From Sebaldella sp. (GTDB taxonomy: Bacteria; Fusobacteriota; Fusobacteriia; Fusobacteriales; Leptotrichiaceae): 47,322 nucleotides of DNA. The notes below the pieces were generated by a model that saw only the letters and a program-made list of their open reading frames with translations, did not search any database and was not told the DNA's origin. Position 1 is the first letter of the stretch; each line of letters begins with the position of its first letter. Both the position numbers and the translations under genes were made by a program. The stretch lies in assembly GCA_018058425.1 (NCBI GenBank), contig JAGOZX010000014.1:1-47322 (forward strand), given 5' to 3'. Below, piece after piece: positions 26,775 to 38,087 of the stretch.

Positions 26775-26980
26775 GAAAAATACCTATTTTACTCATAAAA
26801 TTCTATCAAAAAGCAATTTCCCCTTTTTTAGGAAGAAGATGCAGATTTTACCCTACATGTTCTGAATATACTAAACAAGCAATAGAAAAATATGGGTTGT
26901 TTAAAGGAACATACTTAGGAGTCAGAAGAATTCTAAAATGTCATCCTTTTCATAAGGGAGGATATGATCCATTAAAATAA
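26771..26980 (+). CDS. yidD: Membrane protein insertion efficiency factor YidD
   Basis: This 69-residue protein has the highly conserved core [32 protein letters not shown] with cysteines and an aromatic cluster, ending [18 protein letters not shown]. YidD works at the inner membrane next to YidC. The ATG overlaps the rnpA stop codon by four bases (ATGA), so translation is coupled; yidC follows 16 bases after its stop codon. Confidence 0.95.
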   Translation: MRKIPILLIKFYQKAISPFLGRRCRFYPTCSEYTKQAIEKYGLFKGTYLGVRRILKCHPFHKGGYDPLK

Positions 26981-26996
26981 GTTTTTGGAGGAAAAT

Positions 26997-27653
26997 ATGA
27001 GTATAGCGCCATTGGAATCGGTATTCTTAAATACATTAGCAAAACTCTCAGAGTTTACAGGAAACTATGGGATTGGAATTATATTATTAACTATTCTAGT
27101 TAGAGTAGTTATTTTGCCGTTGACTATAAAACAAGAAAAGTCAATGAAAAAAATGAGGGAAATACAGCCAGAAGTAGATAAACTAAGAACAAAATATAAA
27201 GATGATCCTCAGCAAATGCAAACACAAATGCAAGCAATTTATAAACAAAACAAAGTGAATCCTATGGCAGGATGTTTACCTTTGTTCGTACAAATGTGTA
27301 TTTTTATTACACTGTTTCGTGTACTAACTAAAGCAGGCTCAATTCCTGAAGATGCTCATTTTTTATGGTTTAATTTAAAATTTCCAGATGCATTAATAGC
27401 ATTACCATTTAAATTTCTCCCAGCAATTAATATATTACCATTATTAAATATGGTAGTAACATTTTTCCAACAAAAAATGATGAGTACAGGAACACAAGAG
27501 AGTAATCCTCAAATGAAAACAATGTTATATACATTGCCATTCGTAATATTAATAATGACATATAATATGCCGTCTGGAGTTTCTCTATACTGGTTTACAT
27601 CAAGTTTATTAGCAGTTATCCAACAGTTTTTCATTATGAAAGGAAGAAGTTAA
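26997..27653 (+). CDS. yidC: Membrane protein insertase YidC, short form
   Basis: YidC inserts and folds inner-membrane proteins, alone or with Sec. This is a 218-residue form with about five membrane spans and no large periplasmic P1 domain, as in Gram-positives, although autotransporters show that this organism has an outer membrane. Visible marks are the arginine in ILVRVVILPLTIKQEKSMKKM, the long cytoplasmic helix pair up to VNPMAGCLPLFVQM and the end PSGVSLYWFTSSLLAVIQQF. I start at the ATG at 26997, seven bases from TGGAGG; a TTG upstream in the frame overlaps that site. Its stop codon overlaps the jag start (TAATG). Confidence 0.94.
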   Translation: MSIAPLESVFLNTLAKLSEFTGNYGIGIILLTILVRVVILPLTIKQEKSMKKMREIQPEVDKLRTKYKDDPQQMQTQMQAIYKQNKVNPMAGCLPLFVQMCIFITLFRVLTKAGSIPEDAHFLWFNLKFPDALIALPFKFLPAINILPLLNMVVTFFQQKMMSTGTQESNPQMKTMLYTLPFVILIMTYNMPSGVSLYWFTSSLLAVIQQFFIMKGRS

Positions 27654-28456
27654 TGGATGAGGTAATAAAATTAAAGGCAAGTAGTGAAGCAGAAGTACAA
27701 AAAATGATAAAAAATACTCTTCATTTGAAAGAAAATGAAGCTGTAGAAATAAAAGTTTTAAAAAGTCCTAAAAAAATATTTTTTATAAAAATAGAGGGAT
27801 TATACGAAATAAAAGTAGTAGATAAAAATAAATTAAAAGAACTAGAGAGACAAAAACAACAGTTAGAAAAAGAAAAAGCTTTAAAAGCAGCAAAAGAGAA
27901 AGAAAAAAAAGCAGAAACTATTATTTCTGAAAAGAAAATAGTAACTGAACCAGTAAAGGTAGATAAGGAAACTTATGTACCAAAAGAGAATAATACAGAA
28001 TATACAAAAAATGAAGAAGACAATAATGAAAATAAAATAAGAGCAGCTGTAAAGGAATTTATAGTTAACTCAAAGCTTAATGTAAATATAAAGAATATAC
28101 AATATAGAAATGGAAGATATATTGTAAATTTAGATGGAAAAGACATAAGATATTTAATTGGAGAAAAAGGAACAACATTAAATAGCTTGGAATACTTATT
28201 AGGGACGTTACTAAAAAATATCAAAGTAACAATTGATTCTAATGGATACAAGAGTAAAAGAGAAGAATCGTTAAGAATCTTAGCTAGAAAAAAAGGAGAA
28301 AAGGTTTTAGAAACAGGTAGTTCTATAAAACTTAATCCTATGTCTGCTAGAGAAAGAAAAATAATTCATGAAGAAATCTCTTTTATGAAAGAATTAGAAA
28401 CTCAAAGTGTTGGTGAAGAACCAAAAAGATGTTTAATAATAAAAAAGAAGAGGTAA
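27653..28456 (+). CDS. jag: RNA-binding protein Jag/KhpB (Jag-N, KH and R3H domains)
   Basis: This is a 267-residue cytoplasmic RNA-binding protein. The Jag N-terminal domain covers about residues 1-60 (VIKLKASSEAEVQKMIKN), a Lys/Glu-rich linker follows to about residue 125, then a KH domain with the loop LIGEKGTTLNSLEYLLG near residue 172, and an R3H domain at the end (LNPMSARERKIIHEEI, then GEEPKRCLIIKKKR). Proteins of this type help control cell-wall growth and cell division. The start overlaps the yidC stop codon by one base, and mnmE begins three bases after its end, so it is a middle member of the operon. Confidence 0.92.
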   Translation: MDEVIKLKASSEAEVQKMIKNTLHLKENEAVEIKVLKSPKKIFFIKIEGLYEIKVVDKNKLKELERQKQQLEKEKALKAAKEKEKKAETIISEKKIVTEPVKVDKETYVPKENNTEYTKNEEDNNENKIRAAVKEFIVNSKLNVNIKNIQYRNGRYIVNLDGKDIRYLIGEKGTTLNSLEYLLGTLLKNIKVTIDSNGYKSKREESLRILARKKGEKVLETGSSIKLNPMSARERKIIHEEISFMKELETQSVGEEPKRCLIIKKKR

Positions 28457-28459
28457 AAA

Positions 28460-29830
28460 ATGTTTGAAACAATAGCTGCTATATCAACACCAAGAGGTGA
28501 AGGCGGTATAGGAATTATAAGAATTTCAGGTGATGACTCTTTTAACATATTGAATAAAATATTTAAAGCAAAAAACCCAAATAAAGATTTGGGTTTTTAT
28601 AAATTTAATTATGGTTTTGTATATGAGGGTGATCAAATAATAGATGAAGCAATGGTTGTTAGGTTAAAAGGTCCTAAAACTTATACTTGTGAAGATGTGG
28701 TAGAAATAAACTGTCATGGTGGTTATTTAATAACACAAAAAATATTGGAGCTTGTATTAAAAAAAGGAGCAAGGCATGCTGAAAAAGGTGAGTTTACAAA
28801 GAGAGCATTTATAAATGGAAGAATAGACTTATCACAAGCAGAAGCAGTAATGGATATTATTCAAGGAAAAACAGAAAAAAGTATTTCTTTATCATTAGAT
28901 CAACTAAGAGGAGATTTAAAAGAAAAAATACAGCATTTAAAAAAGGCATTACTTGATGTTACAGCTCATGTAAATGTAGTTTTGGATTATCCAGAGGAAG
29001 GAATAGATGATCCTCTTCCTGCCCATCTAAGAAGTGATTTAGAGGATGTTTATGAAGAGATAGATAGACTAATAGCTTCATATAGTAAAGGGAAAAAGAT
29101 AAAAGAAGGAATAAAAACTGCAATAATAGGAAAACCAAATGTAGGAAAATCTACTTTATTAAATTCTCTTTTAAAAGAGGAAAGAGCTATAGTAACTCAT
29201 GTTCCTGGAACTACAAGAGATATAATTGAAGAAGTTATTAATATAAAAGGAATTCCTCTAGTATTGGTGGATACAGCAGGAATAAGAGAAACTGAGGATT
29301 TAGTAGAAAATATAGGGGTAGAGAAGTCAAAAGAAATAATAGAAAAAAGTGATTTAATACTTCTAGTTTTAGATGCATCAACAAAATTAGAAAAAAATGA
29401 TTATGAAATAATAGAATTAATAAAAGAAAATAATAAGAAAGTAATAGTACTTTTAAATAAAATAGATTTAGAAAGAAAAATAGAGATAGAAAAATTAAAT
29501 GAACTTTCTAAAGATATTCTTGAAATTTCTGCAAAAGAGGATTTGGGAATAGAAGATATGGAAGAAAAAATATATAATTTTATTTTAGAAAAAGAAGTGG
29601 AAGATTCATCAGAAAAACTTATCATTACAAATATTAGACATAAATCAGCATTAGACAAGACAAAAATAGCTATAGACAGCATTTTTGAGACTATCGACAC
29701 AGGTATGCCTATGGATCTGATTTCAGTCGATCTAAAGGAAGCTTTGGATTCTTTATCAGAAATAACAGGAGAAATAAGTTCAGAGGATATTTTGGACCAT
29801 GTCTTTAGTAATTTTTGTGTGGGAAAATAG
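28460..29830 (+). CDS. mnmE: tRNA modification GTPase MnmE
   Basis: MnmE works with MnmG to make the 5-carboxymethylaminomethyl group on U34 of some tRNAs. At 456 residues it is complete. The N-terminal folate-binding domain starts with [22 protein letters not shown]; the G domain has G1 [12 protein letters not shown] (near residue 226), G3 VDTAG and G4 NKIDL; the C terminus ends NFCVGK, the variant of the conserved C-[I/L]-GK with the catalytic cysteine. AGAGG stands seven bases before the ATG, at the end of jag. mnmG does not follow here. A terminator lies about 150 bases after the stop codon. A terminator-like hairpin within codons 38-47 is described separately. Confidence 0.96.
   Translation: MFETIAAISTPRGEGGIGIIRISGDDSFNILNKIFKAKNPNKDLGFYKFNYGFVYEGDQIIDEAMVVRLKGPKTYTCEDVVEINCHGGYLITQKILELVLKKGARHAEKGEFTKRAFINGRIDLSQAEAVMDIIQGKTEKSISLSLDQLRGDLKEKIQHLKKALLDVTAHVNVVLDYPEEGIDDPLPAHLRSDLEDVYEEIDRLIASYSKGKKIKEGIKTAIIGKPNVGKSTLLNSLLKEERAIVTHVPGTTRDIIEEVINIKGIPLVLVDTAGIRETEDLVENIGVEKSKEIIEKSDLILLVLDASTKLEKNDYEIIELIKENNKKVIVLLNKIDLERKIEIEKLNELSKDILEISAKEDLGIEDMEEKIYNFILEKEVEDSSEKLIITNIRHKSALDKTKIAIDSIFETIDTGMPMDLISVDLKEALDSLSEITGEISSEDILDHVFSNFCVGK
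28571..28598 (+). other. Terminator-shaped hairpin inside mnmE
   Basis: AAAAACCCAAAT (28571-28582) and ATTTGGGTTTTT (28587-28598) form a perfect 12-bp stem with the tetraloop AAAG, and the end of the second arm is T5. It lies inside codons 38-47 of mnmE. It may be a chance result of codon choice or an attenuator; see the findings. Confidence 0.55.
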
Positions 29831-30174
29831 AGAAAATTTTTAAATTTTGATTTATAGAAATAGTAAGAGAAACAATATAGAAAAAGAATAATAATAAAAT
29901 AAACTTAGAGTAATAAAAAATTAAGTGAGAAAAGATTAAGTATTTTGAAAAATAATTTTATAAACTCTATAAAGCAAGAGTATCCTGTATATTAGGGTAC
30001 TTTTTTTGTTTTGTTATATTAAATTATATGATTGGTAACAAGTGTGACAGAAATAAATATAAGAAAAAGAGTATAATGGAGAATAAACTGAATATTATAA
30101 AACTTAGTAAATATAAATATAAATATTAGCATATTTCATAAATTATAAGACATCATTATTTATTTATAAATTCA
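29831..30174. other. Intergenic stretch between mnmE and the giant autotransporter
   Basis: No coding frame is visible. It contains the mnmE terminator and purine-rich, AT-rich sequence. The strong promoter of the next gene begins at 30175. Confidence 0.5.
29979..30008 (+). terminator. Terminator after mnmE
   Basis: AGTATCCT (29979-29986) pairs with AGGGTACT (29994-30001) with one G-T pair and a 7-base loop; T7 follows. Confidence 0.75.
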
Positions 30175-30203
30175 TTGACATTTGTATTGACAAATTATAT
30201 AAT
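30175..30203 (+). promoter_or_regulatory. Perfect consensus promoter of the giant autotransporter
   Basis: TTGACA (30175-30180) and TATAAT (30198-30203) both match the consensus and have 17-base spacing. The start point near 30210 gives a leader of about 80 bases. Confidence 0.8.
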
Positions 30204-30290
30204 CAATATAGTAGTTTTTAACTGAATAATTAGGTATAAAAATAACGAAGTTTAATATAAAAAAATTAATAGGAGAAAAGAGGAAAAAAA

Positions 30291-33200
30291 ATGAGAAAAA
30301 ACAAAAAGTTACTAATGTTTTTTAGCATTAAATTCATTAGCAACATCATTTTCCGGAACAATAAGTCAGACAAAAATCAATGCTAATAAGTTGTATACTA
30401 ATATGGTGAAAAATATGGAAGCAGGAAAGTCAAATGAAAGTAGCTACAAGTTGATTCAAGATGTATTAAATAAAAGAAATCAAGAGCTAAAAGATTTGTA
30501 TCTACAAGGAGATTATGTTGTAAAACCAGAATATCTAGAATGGCAAGTGTTTTTTAGTGGTTTTTATAATAATAGTCATAGAGGTGGAAGTAAGTCAAGT
30601 GTAAGAAGTAATGTTAAAGAAGATGCTAAAAGTATAGATTTAGGAATGGTAATCCCAGTAAGTGGAATTACTAGAGATAAATTAGATCTGAATATAACAC
30701 CAATAGGAGAGCCTGTAGTGAACGTAATTGTAAGCCCATTAGAAGCACCACAAATAACTTCACCAAGTTATACTTATACGGATATTACATCTCCTCAAAC
30801 TCCACTTGTTTTACAAGATTTGGGTTTAGGTCTTGGAGGTGCAAGGTCCTTTCTAATTGGAGCTACAACATCATCGGTACGTTATAATACTTCTGGTAAA
30901 GTGGCATATGAGAATTTAAATGTGGAGTCTGCAGCTGGAACTACTTTAGCTTTAGATGGAACTACAAATAATATATTAGTTACAGGTGCAGCTTCATATA
31001 ATAATGGTGCATATACAGGGACAACAGCAGCTTCATATACTCATACAGGTTTTGGTCAAGGACTTAGCCAAAATAATACATTTACAGTACATAATATTTC
31101 AAATAATGGAAATTTTGAAGTAAAAGGTGACTGGAATATGACAGCAAAAAATAATAAATTCAATGATCATTGGGGATTTTTAGCGTATAATCCTTATAAT
31201 GTAACAGCAGATAGTAAAGTTACATTCTCAGGAAATTTAAATTTAAGCAATTTAGATGCAAATGCTGGAGCTATAATAGGTTTATCTCTTGATCTAACAG
31301 CTCCAAATACTACTAGAACAGCTAAGGCAATTTTAGAAAATACTGGAACAATAACTATAAACGCAGAAGCAAATTCAAATACGAGTGCTATAGGAATGCA
31401 GCTTCGTCCTCTATCTTCAACTACTCATTTAGGAGGAGAACTAACAAACTCTGGGAATATAATGGTGGACACTCTAGGAAATGGGTCAGGTGTATATGTG
31501 GGTGTTACTTCATATGTGAATCCAGTGCAGGTAAAAACTGGAAATATAACTCTTTCAGGATTTGCTAACTCAGCTGTTCAGATATTTAATATTAATGGTT
31601 CTTTTACTTATACAAAATCTCCTTTAGTGATAGATGGTTCAAATGGTAAAATCGTGGTTGGAGGTAAAAGTAATACAGGTTTAAATATATCTACAGCAGT
31701 AACAAGTACTGGGAATAATTCTTTAGAGAATATAAAAAATATGAATATAACTTTAAATGGAGATCATTCATCTGCAATTTACTTAGATGATAGGCTAGTT
31801 ACTAATAGTATATTAAATGATAGTGTCATCCAAGGTTTAGAATTTGGTGTAAATTCTAGTTTAAATAGTCTTGTAACTTTAGATAGTGGAAATTTAACAA
31901 TAGATAGTAGTCTTGTAAATTCATTAGTTCCAATAAATACGGGAGTACAGAATAATTTATTTATAATTAATAGGGGTGGAACATTAAAAAATTATATGCC
32001 TATAACTATAAATTCTGGTGCTAAAGCAATGATGGGTATGTCAAATCAGATTGGGATATTAGAAAATTATGCAGATATTATAAATAATTCATCTTCATAC
32101 ACAGATCCAAATGGAAATATCTATGGTGGTATAGGGATGAGAATGGGTGGCAACTACGACGGCGTTAGTTTTACTGGAAGTACATTGAATAAGGGAAATA
32201 TTTCAATGAATGGAGATAACGCAATTGCTTTTCATAATAAGGGAACTCTAACATCTCAAAATAATTATATAGAAGTAAGTGGAGCAAAGGTAACAGGGGT
32301 TTACGGAGAGGGATTGACTTATTTTTTACCTCCTAACTATGACAGAAGTTATATTCAATCAGAAACTAGTATAATGACAGATAGATTTGATGTAACAGGA
32401 GATAACGGAATTGTTATATATTCAAAAGGTGGAAATATAAGTCTGGGTTCTTTTACACAAGGAGGAGCAGTTGAAGTAAAGGCTGATGGAAAAGATACTT
32501 TTGGTTTTTATTTTCAAAAGTATAATACAATAATGGGAAAATTGACTTTAACAAGTGATGTAAATGCGAGTATGGAAAATGGAGCAATAGCTTTTTATTA
32601 TGAAGGGAGTAGTTATTATAATCCTGTAGATATTTCAGCATATTTATCAAGTGTTATAAATACAACAAATGGAAATTTAAATATAAATGCAGATCAGAAT
32701 AGCTATAATATAGTAATTAAAAATGCAAAGGTTAATTTAAGTGATTTGTCAAAATTGTCTGATATACCTGGGATGGAGTTTACTGGATCAGGAAAATCTA
32801 AGTTATTACAGTCAACTTTAATAATAGACACAGATTCAAATATAGATAAAAATAATACAACAGGTGATAAAACATATAGAAATATGGATATTGGTAAATC
32901 AGGTGTTTCAATAAATTCAGGAGTAACTTTAAGTGGAACAGAGGATGGGCAAGTAGGAATAGGACAAAGTTTTAATTATAATGATAACCCACAAATTTCA
33001 AGTAGTAATAGTGGAACAATAGATTTAAAGGGTGCAAACTCAATTGGAATATATAATAAAAGAACACAAATTTCAAATGATGGATTTATAGAAATGTCGG
33101 GTAATAATGGGATAGGTCTTTTCACTACAGCAGGTAATGCATATAATTTAGGAGAAATAAAAATAGGTAATAAAGGAATAGGAATATATTCTGAAACATA

Positions 33201-36200
33201 TGTAGATCCAAGTGATGATCCTTATAATAGTACATATGCAGGTATAGGTAATTATGGAAAAATAACAGCAAATACTGGATCAGCTTCAATAGGTATTTAT
33301 GGAAATAATAATGCAGCTGCAGGTAGTAATTCGTATTCTTCAATAAATATAGGAGATAATTCTGATATAGATGTAAGTGCTTCAAAAGGCGGAATAGGAA
33401 TATATTCAAATAAAGCAGGTATTTTTTCATATTCATCACCAGGTGGCTCAAAAATATCAGTTGGAGAAGACGGTGTAGCAATATATGCTAAAGACACAAG
33501 TGTTGATCTATATGATGTTGAATTAAATCTAAAGGGAAATAATTCAGTAGGAATATATTTAGATAATTCTTCTCTTTATGGTACGGGAACAATAAATGTA
33601 GATGGAACTGGAATTGTAGTAATAAATAAAGTAGGAACAGCTTCTTATAATCAAAACTTTAATATAAACTCTACAGCAGGATCACAATATATTTTACAAA
33701 ATGTAATAAATGGGATTATATCATATGATAATACTTCTACTTTAGGAGAAGGTGGAACATTTGTAACAGGACAAAATTCAGCAGTACTATTAGGAGAAAA
33801 TTCTAATATAGTATCAACAGGATCAAATATGCTAGGAATTGCTTTAAATGGAGGATATATAGGAGGACTTCCTGTAACAATAGATGGAGAAGTACTGAAT
33901 CAAGAGGCTACTAACAAAGGAAATATATCGTTTGGAGATAATTCTACAGGTATTTATGTGATAAATGGAGCAAGCGGAGAAAATCAAGGGACAATAGAAG
34001 TTGGTCAACATTCGGTGGGAATGTATGGAAGTGGAACAGGAAGTAGTATAGCTAATATAGGTGCAGTGTCTATAGGAAATAATTCAGCTGGAATGTATTT
34101 AAAAGATGGAAATAATCTGTTAAATACTGGAAATATAACTGGAACAAGTGAGAAAATAGTGGGACTGTATTTAGAAGGAAATACAACATCTACAGTTTCA
34201 AATGGTGGAACAATAAATTTATCAGGAGATAAATCAATAGGGATTTACACAACAGGAAATGGAGTTCAAACTATAAATAATACAGGTACAATAATAGTAG
34301 GAGATTCAAGTACTGAAACAGATCCAAGTATAGGTATTTATAATGAAAGTAATAATAACATAATAAATAATTCTGGAGATATAAGTTCAGGAAAAACTTC
34401 AATAGGAATCTATAATAAAGGTGGTCAAATAAATCAAACTTCTGGAACAATAGATGTAGGAGAAGCTGGAGTAGGAATTTATACTGATTCAGGAAATTTA
34501 AATTTAAGTAATGGAATATTGAATTTAAATGGAGCAAATACAGTAGGAATTTATGCCATTGATAATGCAGTAATAGATAATAACATGTTAATGAATGTAA
34601 GTGATGAGAGTTTTGGAATAGTTCTAAATTCTGGTTCAAGTTTAATAAATAGAAATGTATCAACAATAGGAGATAATGGAGTATTTGTATATTCAGATGG
34701 TGGAACATCTATTACAAATGAATTAGGTGCAGATATAACAATGACTGGTTCTAAATCAGTGGGTGTTTATATGACAAATGGTGGGACTATAACAAATAAA
34801 GCAAGTATAACAGCTAATGCAGGGGATTCAAATATTGGTATATATAATAATGGTGGAAGTATAGATAATAGCGGAGATATAAAAATAGGAGATTCTGTAA
34901 TAGTCGATCCATTAAATCCATTTGCAAATAGTTATGCAGTGGGACTTTATGGAGAAAATGTACAAGGTATGAAAAACACAGGAAATATAGAAATAGGAGC
35001 TGACGCAGTAGGATTTTATGCTAATAAAAGTGGAACAGAGGCATTAAATACAGGAAATATAACATCAAATTCTAATAAGACAATAGGAATATACTTAGAA
35101 GGTTCTGCTATTAGAAATACAGGAGATATAACACTATCTGGAGATAATAGTATAGGAATAGTAGCAGCAAGAAATTCATCTGTAAAAAATGCAGGAATAA
35201 TAACAATGAATGGAAATGAGAGCATAGGAATTTATGCAAACGCAAATTCAAAAATAGTTAATGAAAATACAGGGGAAATATATATAAATGGAGACAATAG
35301 TATAGGAGTTCAGCTATCAGGTGGCTCTACTTTAGAAAATTATGGATTACTACAAGTAGATTCAGGAACAATAGGTTCCGTACAGTTAGTAGATGAGGAT
35401 CCAGCTTATACACCACCTTCAATAATAAATGCGGGTATTATAAAAGTGGATGAAAAATTTGACTTAAGTGGAATGAATATAGTTATAAAATCAGATCCAG
35501 CAAGTTTTAGAGCACCAACAATAGAGGAAATAACAGTAGGTGGATACGCACCAAATGATATAAATGCAGGATTCTTATTAACTAATACAGTGAGTATAAT
35601 AGCACCTAGTTTTGACTTTGGAGATAAGCCAATAGGAATAGACTCTAACTTCACTCAAGGAACAAATGCAAGAGTGTATAAGTTTGAAAATGTATTTGAT
35701 CCAATGACGCAAGAAGGAGGACCAAATACTGGAGAAATAGCTGTAAAAAGTGGATCACTTACATTCGATGCGATACCAGTAACAAATGATTCAGGAAAAA
35801 TAGATATTTGGATGGAAAAGATAAACTATGATAAGTTCACACAAGATGCATGGTATGATGGTTTTGCTAAGAATATAGAAGGAAGTTATTTAAATGCAAC
35901 AGGTGAAGCTTTGAAATTTTATGATAAACTAGATTTGATAACAGATGTAAATGATTTAAGAAATGATTTTAGCCAGTTATCGGGAAGTATGTACGCAAAT
36001 ATAACACAAAGAGAACAAAATATAGGTGAAGTATTTAATAATACATTAGAGATATTACAAAATTCAGAAAATAATACAAAAGAGAATGTAAAAATAAATA
36101 TAATAGCAGGAAAAGGAAGTACAAAAGAGGATACAAGTGGAGTAGAATCATATGATTATGAAACTACAGGAGTATTAGCTTTACGTGAAGTAGAGAGAAC

Positions 36201-36927
36201 ATATAGACATAAATTTGGATATTCATTAGGTTACACAAGAACAGATTTTCAAATGAAAGATACAAATAATGAAGATCAGGCAGATACAGTTCAAATAGGA
36301 TTACATAATAAGTATAGTGTAAATGGCTGGAATATAAAAAATGATTTATTAGGAAGAGTAAGTTTCCATGATGTGGATAGAAGTGTAGATTGGTCAAGTG
36401 GAACAACATCAGACTTGAATTCAAACTATAATGTGTATGGAGTAAGTTCGCTAAATGAACTAGGAAAAGACTTAGAGATAAATAGAAATGTGAAAGTGAC
36501 ACCTTATGTAGGATTAGAATTAGGATATATGATGCATCCAAGTTTTGAAGAAAAAGGTGGAGTAGAAAGCTTAAAAGTGGATAGTAACGATGCTTATAGT
36601 GTAAAGCCTAATATAGGAGTGAGATTAGAAGGAGAAAAAGAATTTGGAGCAACGTCGAGCTGGAAAGTAAAAGGAAACATAGGAGTAGGTTATGAGTATG
36701 AATTAGGAAATATGAATAACCAAGAAAAGGCAAGTTTAACATCAATAGAAGATGGGTATCATGAACTAGCTAAGGCAGCAGAAGATAAAGGAAGAATAAA
36801 GACAAGTGGTTATGCAGGAGTAGAATTAAAAGAAACATATGGAATATATGTAACAGGAGAATACGGAATAGGGCAAGATAATCAAGAAGATTATAAAGTA
36901 GGAGTATCGTTGAAAGCCATGTTTTAA
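30291..36927 (+). CDS. Giant autotransporter adhesin with a frameshift in the signal-peptide codons
   Basis: If the frameshift is corrected the protein has about 2211 residues. From the ATG at 30291 (GAGG seven bases upstream) the frame reads MRKNKKLLMFF and then goes wrong: the T run at 30318-30323 has six bases, and with five the reading becomes MFLALNSLATSFSG, a normal signal peptide end. As given, this frame stops after about 31 codons, and the long frame is open only from further downstream. The start of the mature part (KRNQELKDLYLQGDYVVKPEYLEWQ) is the fusobacterial autotransporter-associated N-terminal domain. The passenger has roughly 28 copies of a beta-helix repeat with the mark S-[I/V]-GIY, mainly at 33.0-35.3 kb. 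The last 270 residues are a beta-barrel ending in phenylalanine (SLKAMF). Relatives are surface adhesins. Confidence 0.85.
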
Positions 36928-36946
36928 GTATTTGTATAAGTTGAAG

Positions 36947-36971
36947 AAAGGTGCTTTTTTAGGCACCTTTT
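36947..36971. terminator. Terminator after the giant autotransporter
   Basis: AAAGGTGC (36947-36954) and GCACCTTT (36963-36970) form a perfect 8-bp stem with a T-rich loop, 20 bases after the stop codon. It could also serve the convergent VirK-like gene. Confidence 0.85.
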
Positions 36972-37072
36972 GTTGTGGTTGATTTATTTTTTGAGGTATT
37001 TTTTATTTCTCAATATTTTAATTTTTTTACTTTAATTATTTAATAGAGATAAATTTTTCTCCATTTCAATTT

Positions 37073-37642
37073 CTATCTCTTCCAGTAATTTATATCTTTT
37101 ACGATATAAGCTTCTTTTTTTCTTCCTTGAATTCCCCCAATAAAAACTTTATAACCAGTATTTTTATATTTTATAAAGCTAAAAGATAAAGTTGCTAATA
37201 CCAAATTTTCTTCATTAGTAACTCTAATACAGAGCTCTCCTTCTTTGGGATACTTAATATACATTAGTAAATTAATGAAATATTTTTGTCCGTTTTGACC
37301 ATGAATTTCAGCTAAATTAACCAAACCTGAGTTATAAAGTTCTTCTTTAAATTTAGGTGAAAAAGTCTCATCTATAAAAATATAGTTATCTTTAATAGCA
37401 TTTAGTTTTTCAGAACTTTTGAAAAAATTGCATAAATATGGTCTATGTAACTTTCCTAAAAGACATTCATGAAAACAGATCTTTTTAGATAAATATTTGT
37501 GATTTATGGTAAAAATCACGAGTTCTCTTTGAAATGGAAAATAAAGATAAGTTCTAAAAATAAACTTTATATTCTTCTTTAAATTACCAAAAGTTCTGGA
37601 GTCACGTTTTAAAATTTTATTATAAAATTTGTTGATTGTCAT
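37073..37642 (-). CDS. VirK/YbjX-family (DUF535) protein, C-terminally truncated
   Basis: This is a 189-residue protein. Its body agrees with the first two thirds of the VirK/DUF535 family: FRTYLYFPFQRELVIFTINHKYL, CLLGKLHRPYL, LVNLAEIHGQNGQKYFINLLMYI and near the end LATLSFSFIKYKNTGYKVFIGGIQG. In complete members (about 290 residues or more) the IGG-x-QG block is followed by another hundred residues including a G-L-R-P-K motif, which is missing here: the frame stops after INYWKR. It is therefore probably a truncated remnant. AGGAG stands nine bases before the ATG, and a promoter is seen upstream. The family's biochemical role is unknown. Confidence 0.6.
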   Translation of the reverse strand: MTINKFYNKILKRDSRTFGNLKKNIKFIFRTYLYFPFQRELVIFTINHKYLSKKICFHECLLGKLHRPYLCNFFKSSEKLNAIKDNYIFIDETFSPKFKEELYNSGLVNLAEIHGQNGQKYFINLLMYIKYPKEGELCIRVTNEENLVLATLSFSFIKYKNTGYKVFIGGIQGRKKEAYIVKDINYWKR

Positions 37643-38001
37643 TTGTTAATTTCTCCTGTTCATAAATTTACAACTTTTTACTAAAATGGGATATTATAAG
37701 AAATTCCTCCACCTACTGTGAATATATCCCCCTCGAATTGTAATTTCATTTGTATAACAGATGTTACTACCTCCTATTTTTATTCTAATACTGTAATTCA
37801 AACCATTATACAATGGGTTTTAAGCTACATTCAAGACAGCTGGTACGATCAGTTGAATTTTCTACATAAAAAGTTTAATTACCGTCATGAAAGTTAATTT
37901 TTTTCATTTTATTGTAAAAAAAGAAATTGTAAAAGAATTTTCATTATCTTAAATACTGAGTTTGCAGCTTTTGGCGTAAAAGAGTTATTGGAATAGATAA
38001 T
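37643..38001. other. Intergenic stretch with a possible outer-membrane-protein remnant
   Basis: On the minus strand, 37681 up to about 37750 reads MKLQFEGDIFTVGGGISYNI and then PF and a stop, which looks like the last strand of an outer-membrane beta-barrel with its terminal phenylalanine. Upstream the frame is broken at once. It forms the leader of the VirK-like gene. No complete gene is present in the stretch. Confidence 0.3.
37805..37834 (-). promoter_or_regulatory. Possible promoter of the VirK-like gene
   Basis: On the minus strand TTGAAT (37829-37834) and TATAAT (37805-37810) are 18 bases apart. The leader to the VirK-like start codon would be about 155 bases. An AGGAGG within it lacks a start codon at the right distance. 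Confidence 0.4.
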
Positions 38002-38031
38002 TTGACAAAAGATCATTGAAGTTGTTAGTAT
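38002..38031 (+). promoter_or_regulatory. Promoter of the membrane-sensor/LytTR pair
   Basis: TTGACA (38002-38007) is followed after 18 bases by TAGTAT (38026-38031). The start point near 38038 lies about 50 bases before the start codon. Confidence 0.5.
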
Positions 38032-38087
38032 GTCATAGTAGAAATAAATTACAGTAAGGATTAAAGTAAATGAAGGAGAAAGATCTT

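Noticed and set aside
33000..35345. CRISPR-like array in the repeat-rich autotransporter region
   Set aside because: The repeats are degenerate, in frame and of coding nature, with no constant direct repeat or spacer pattern.
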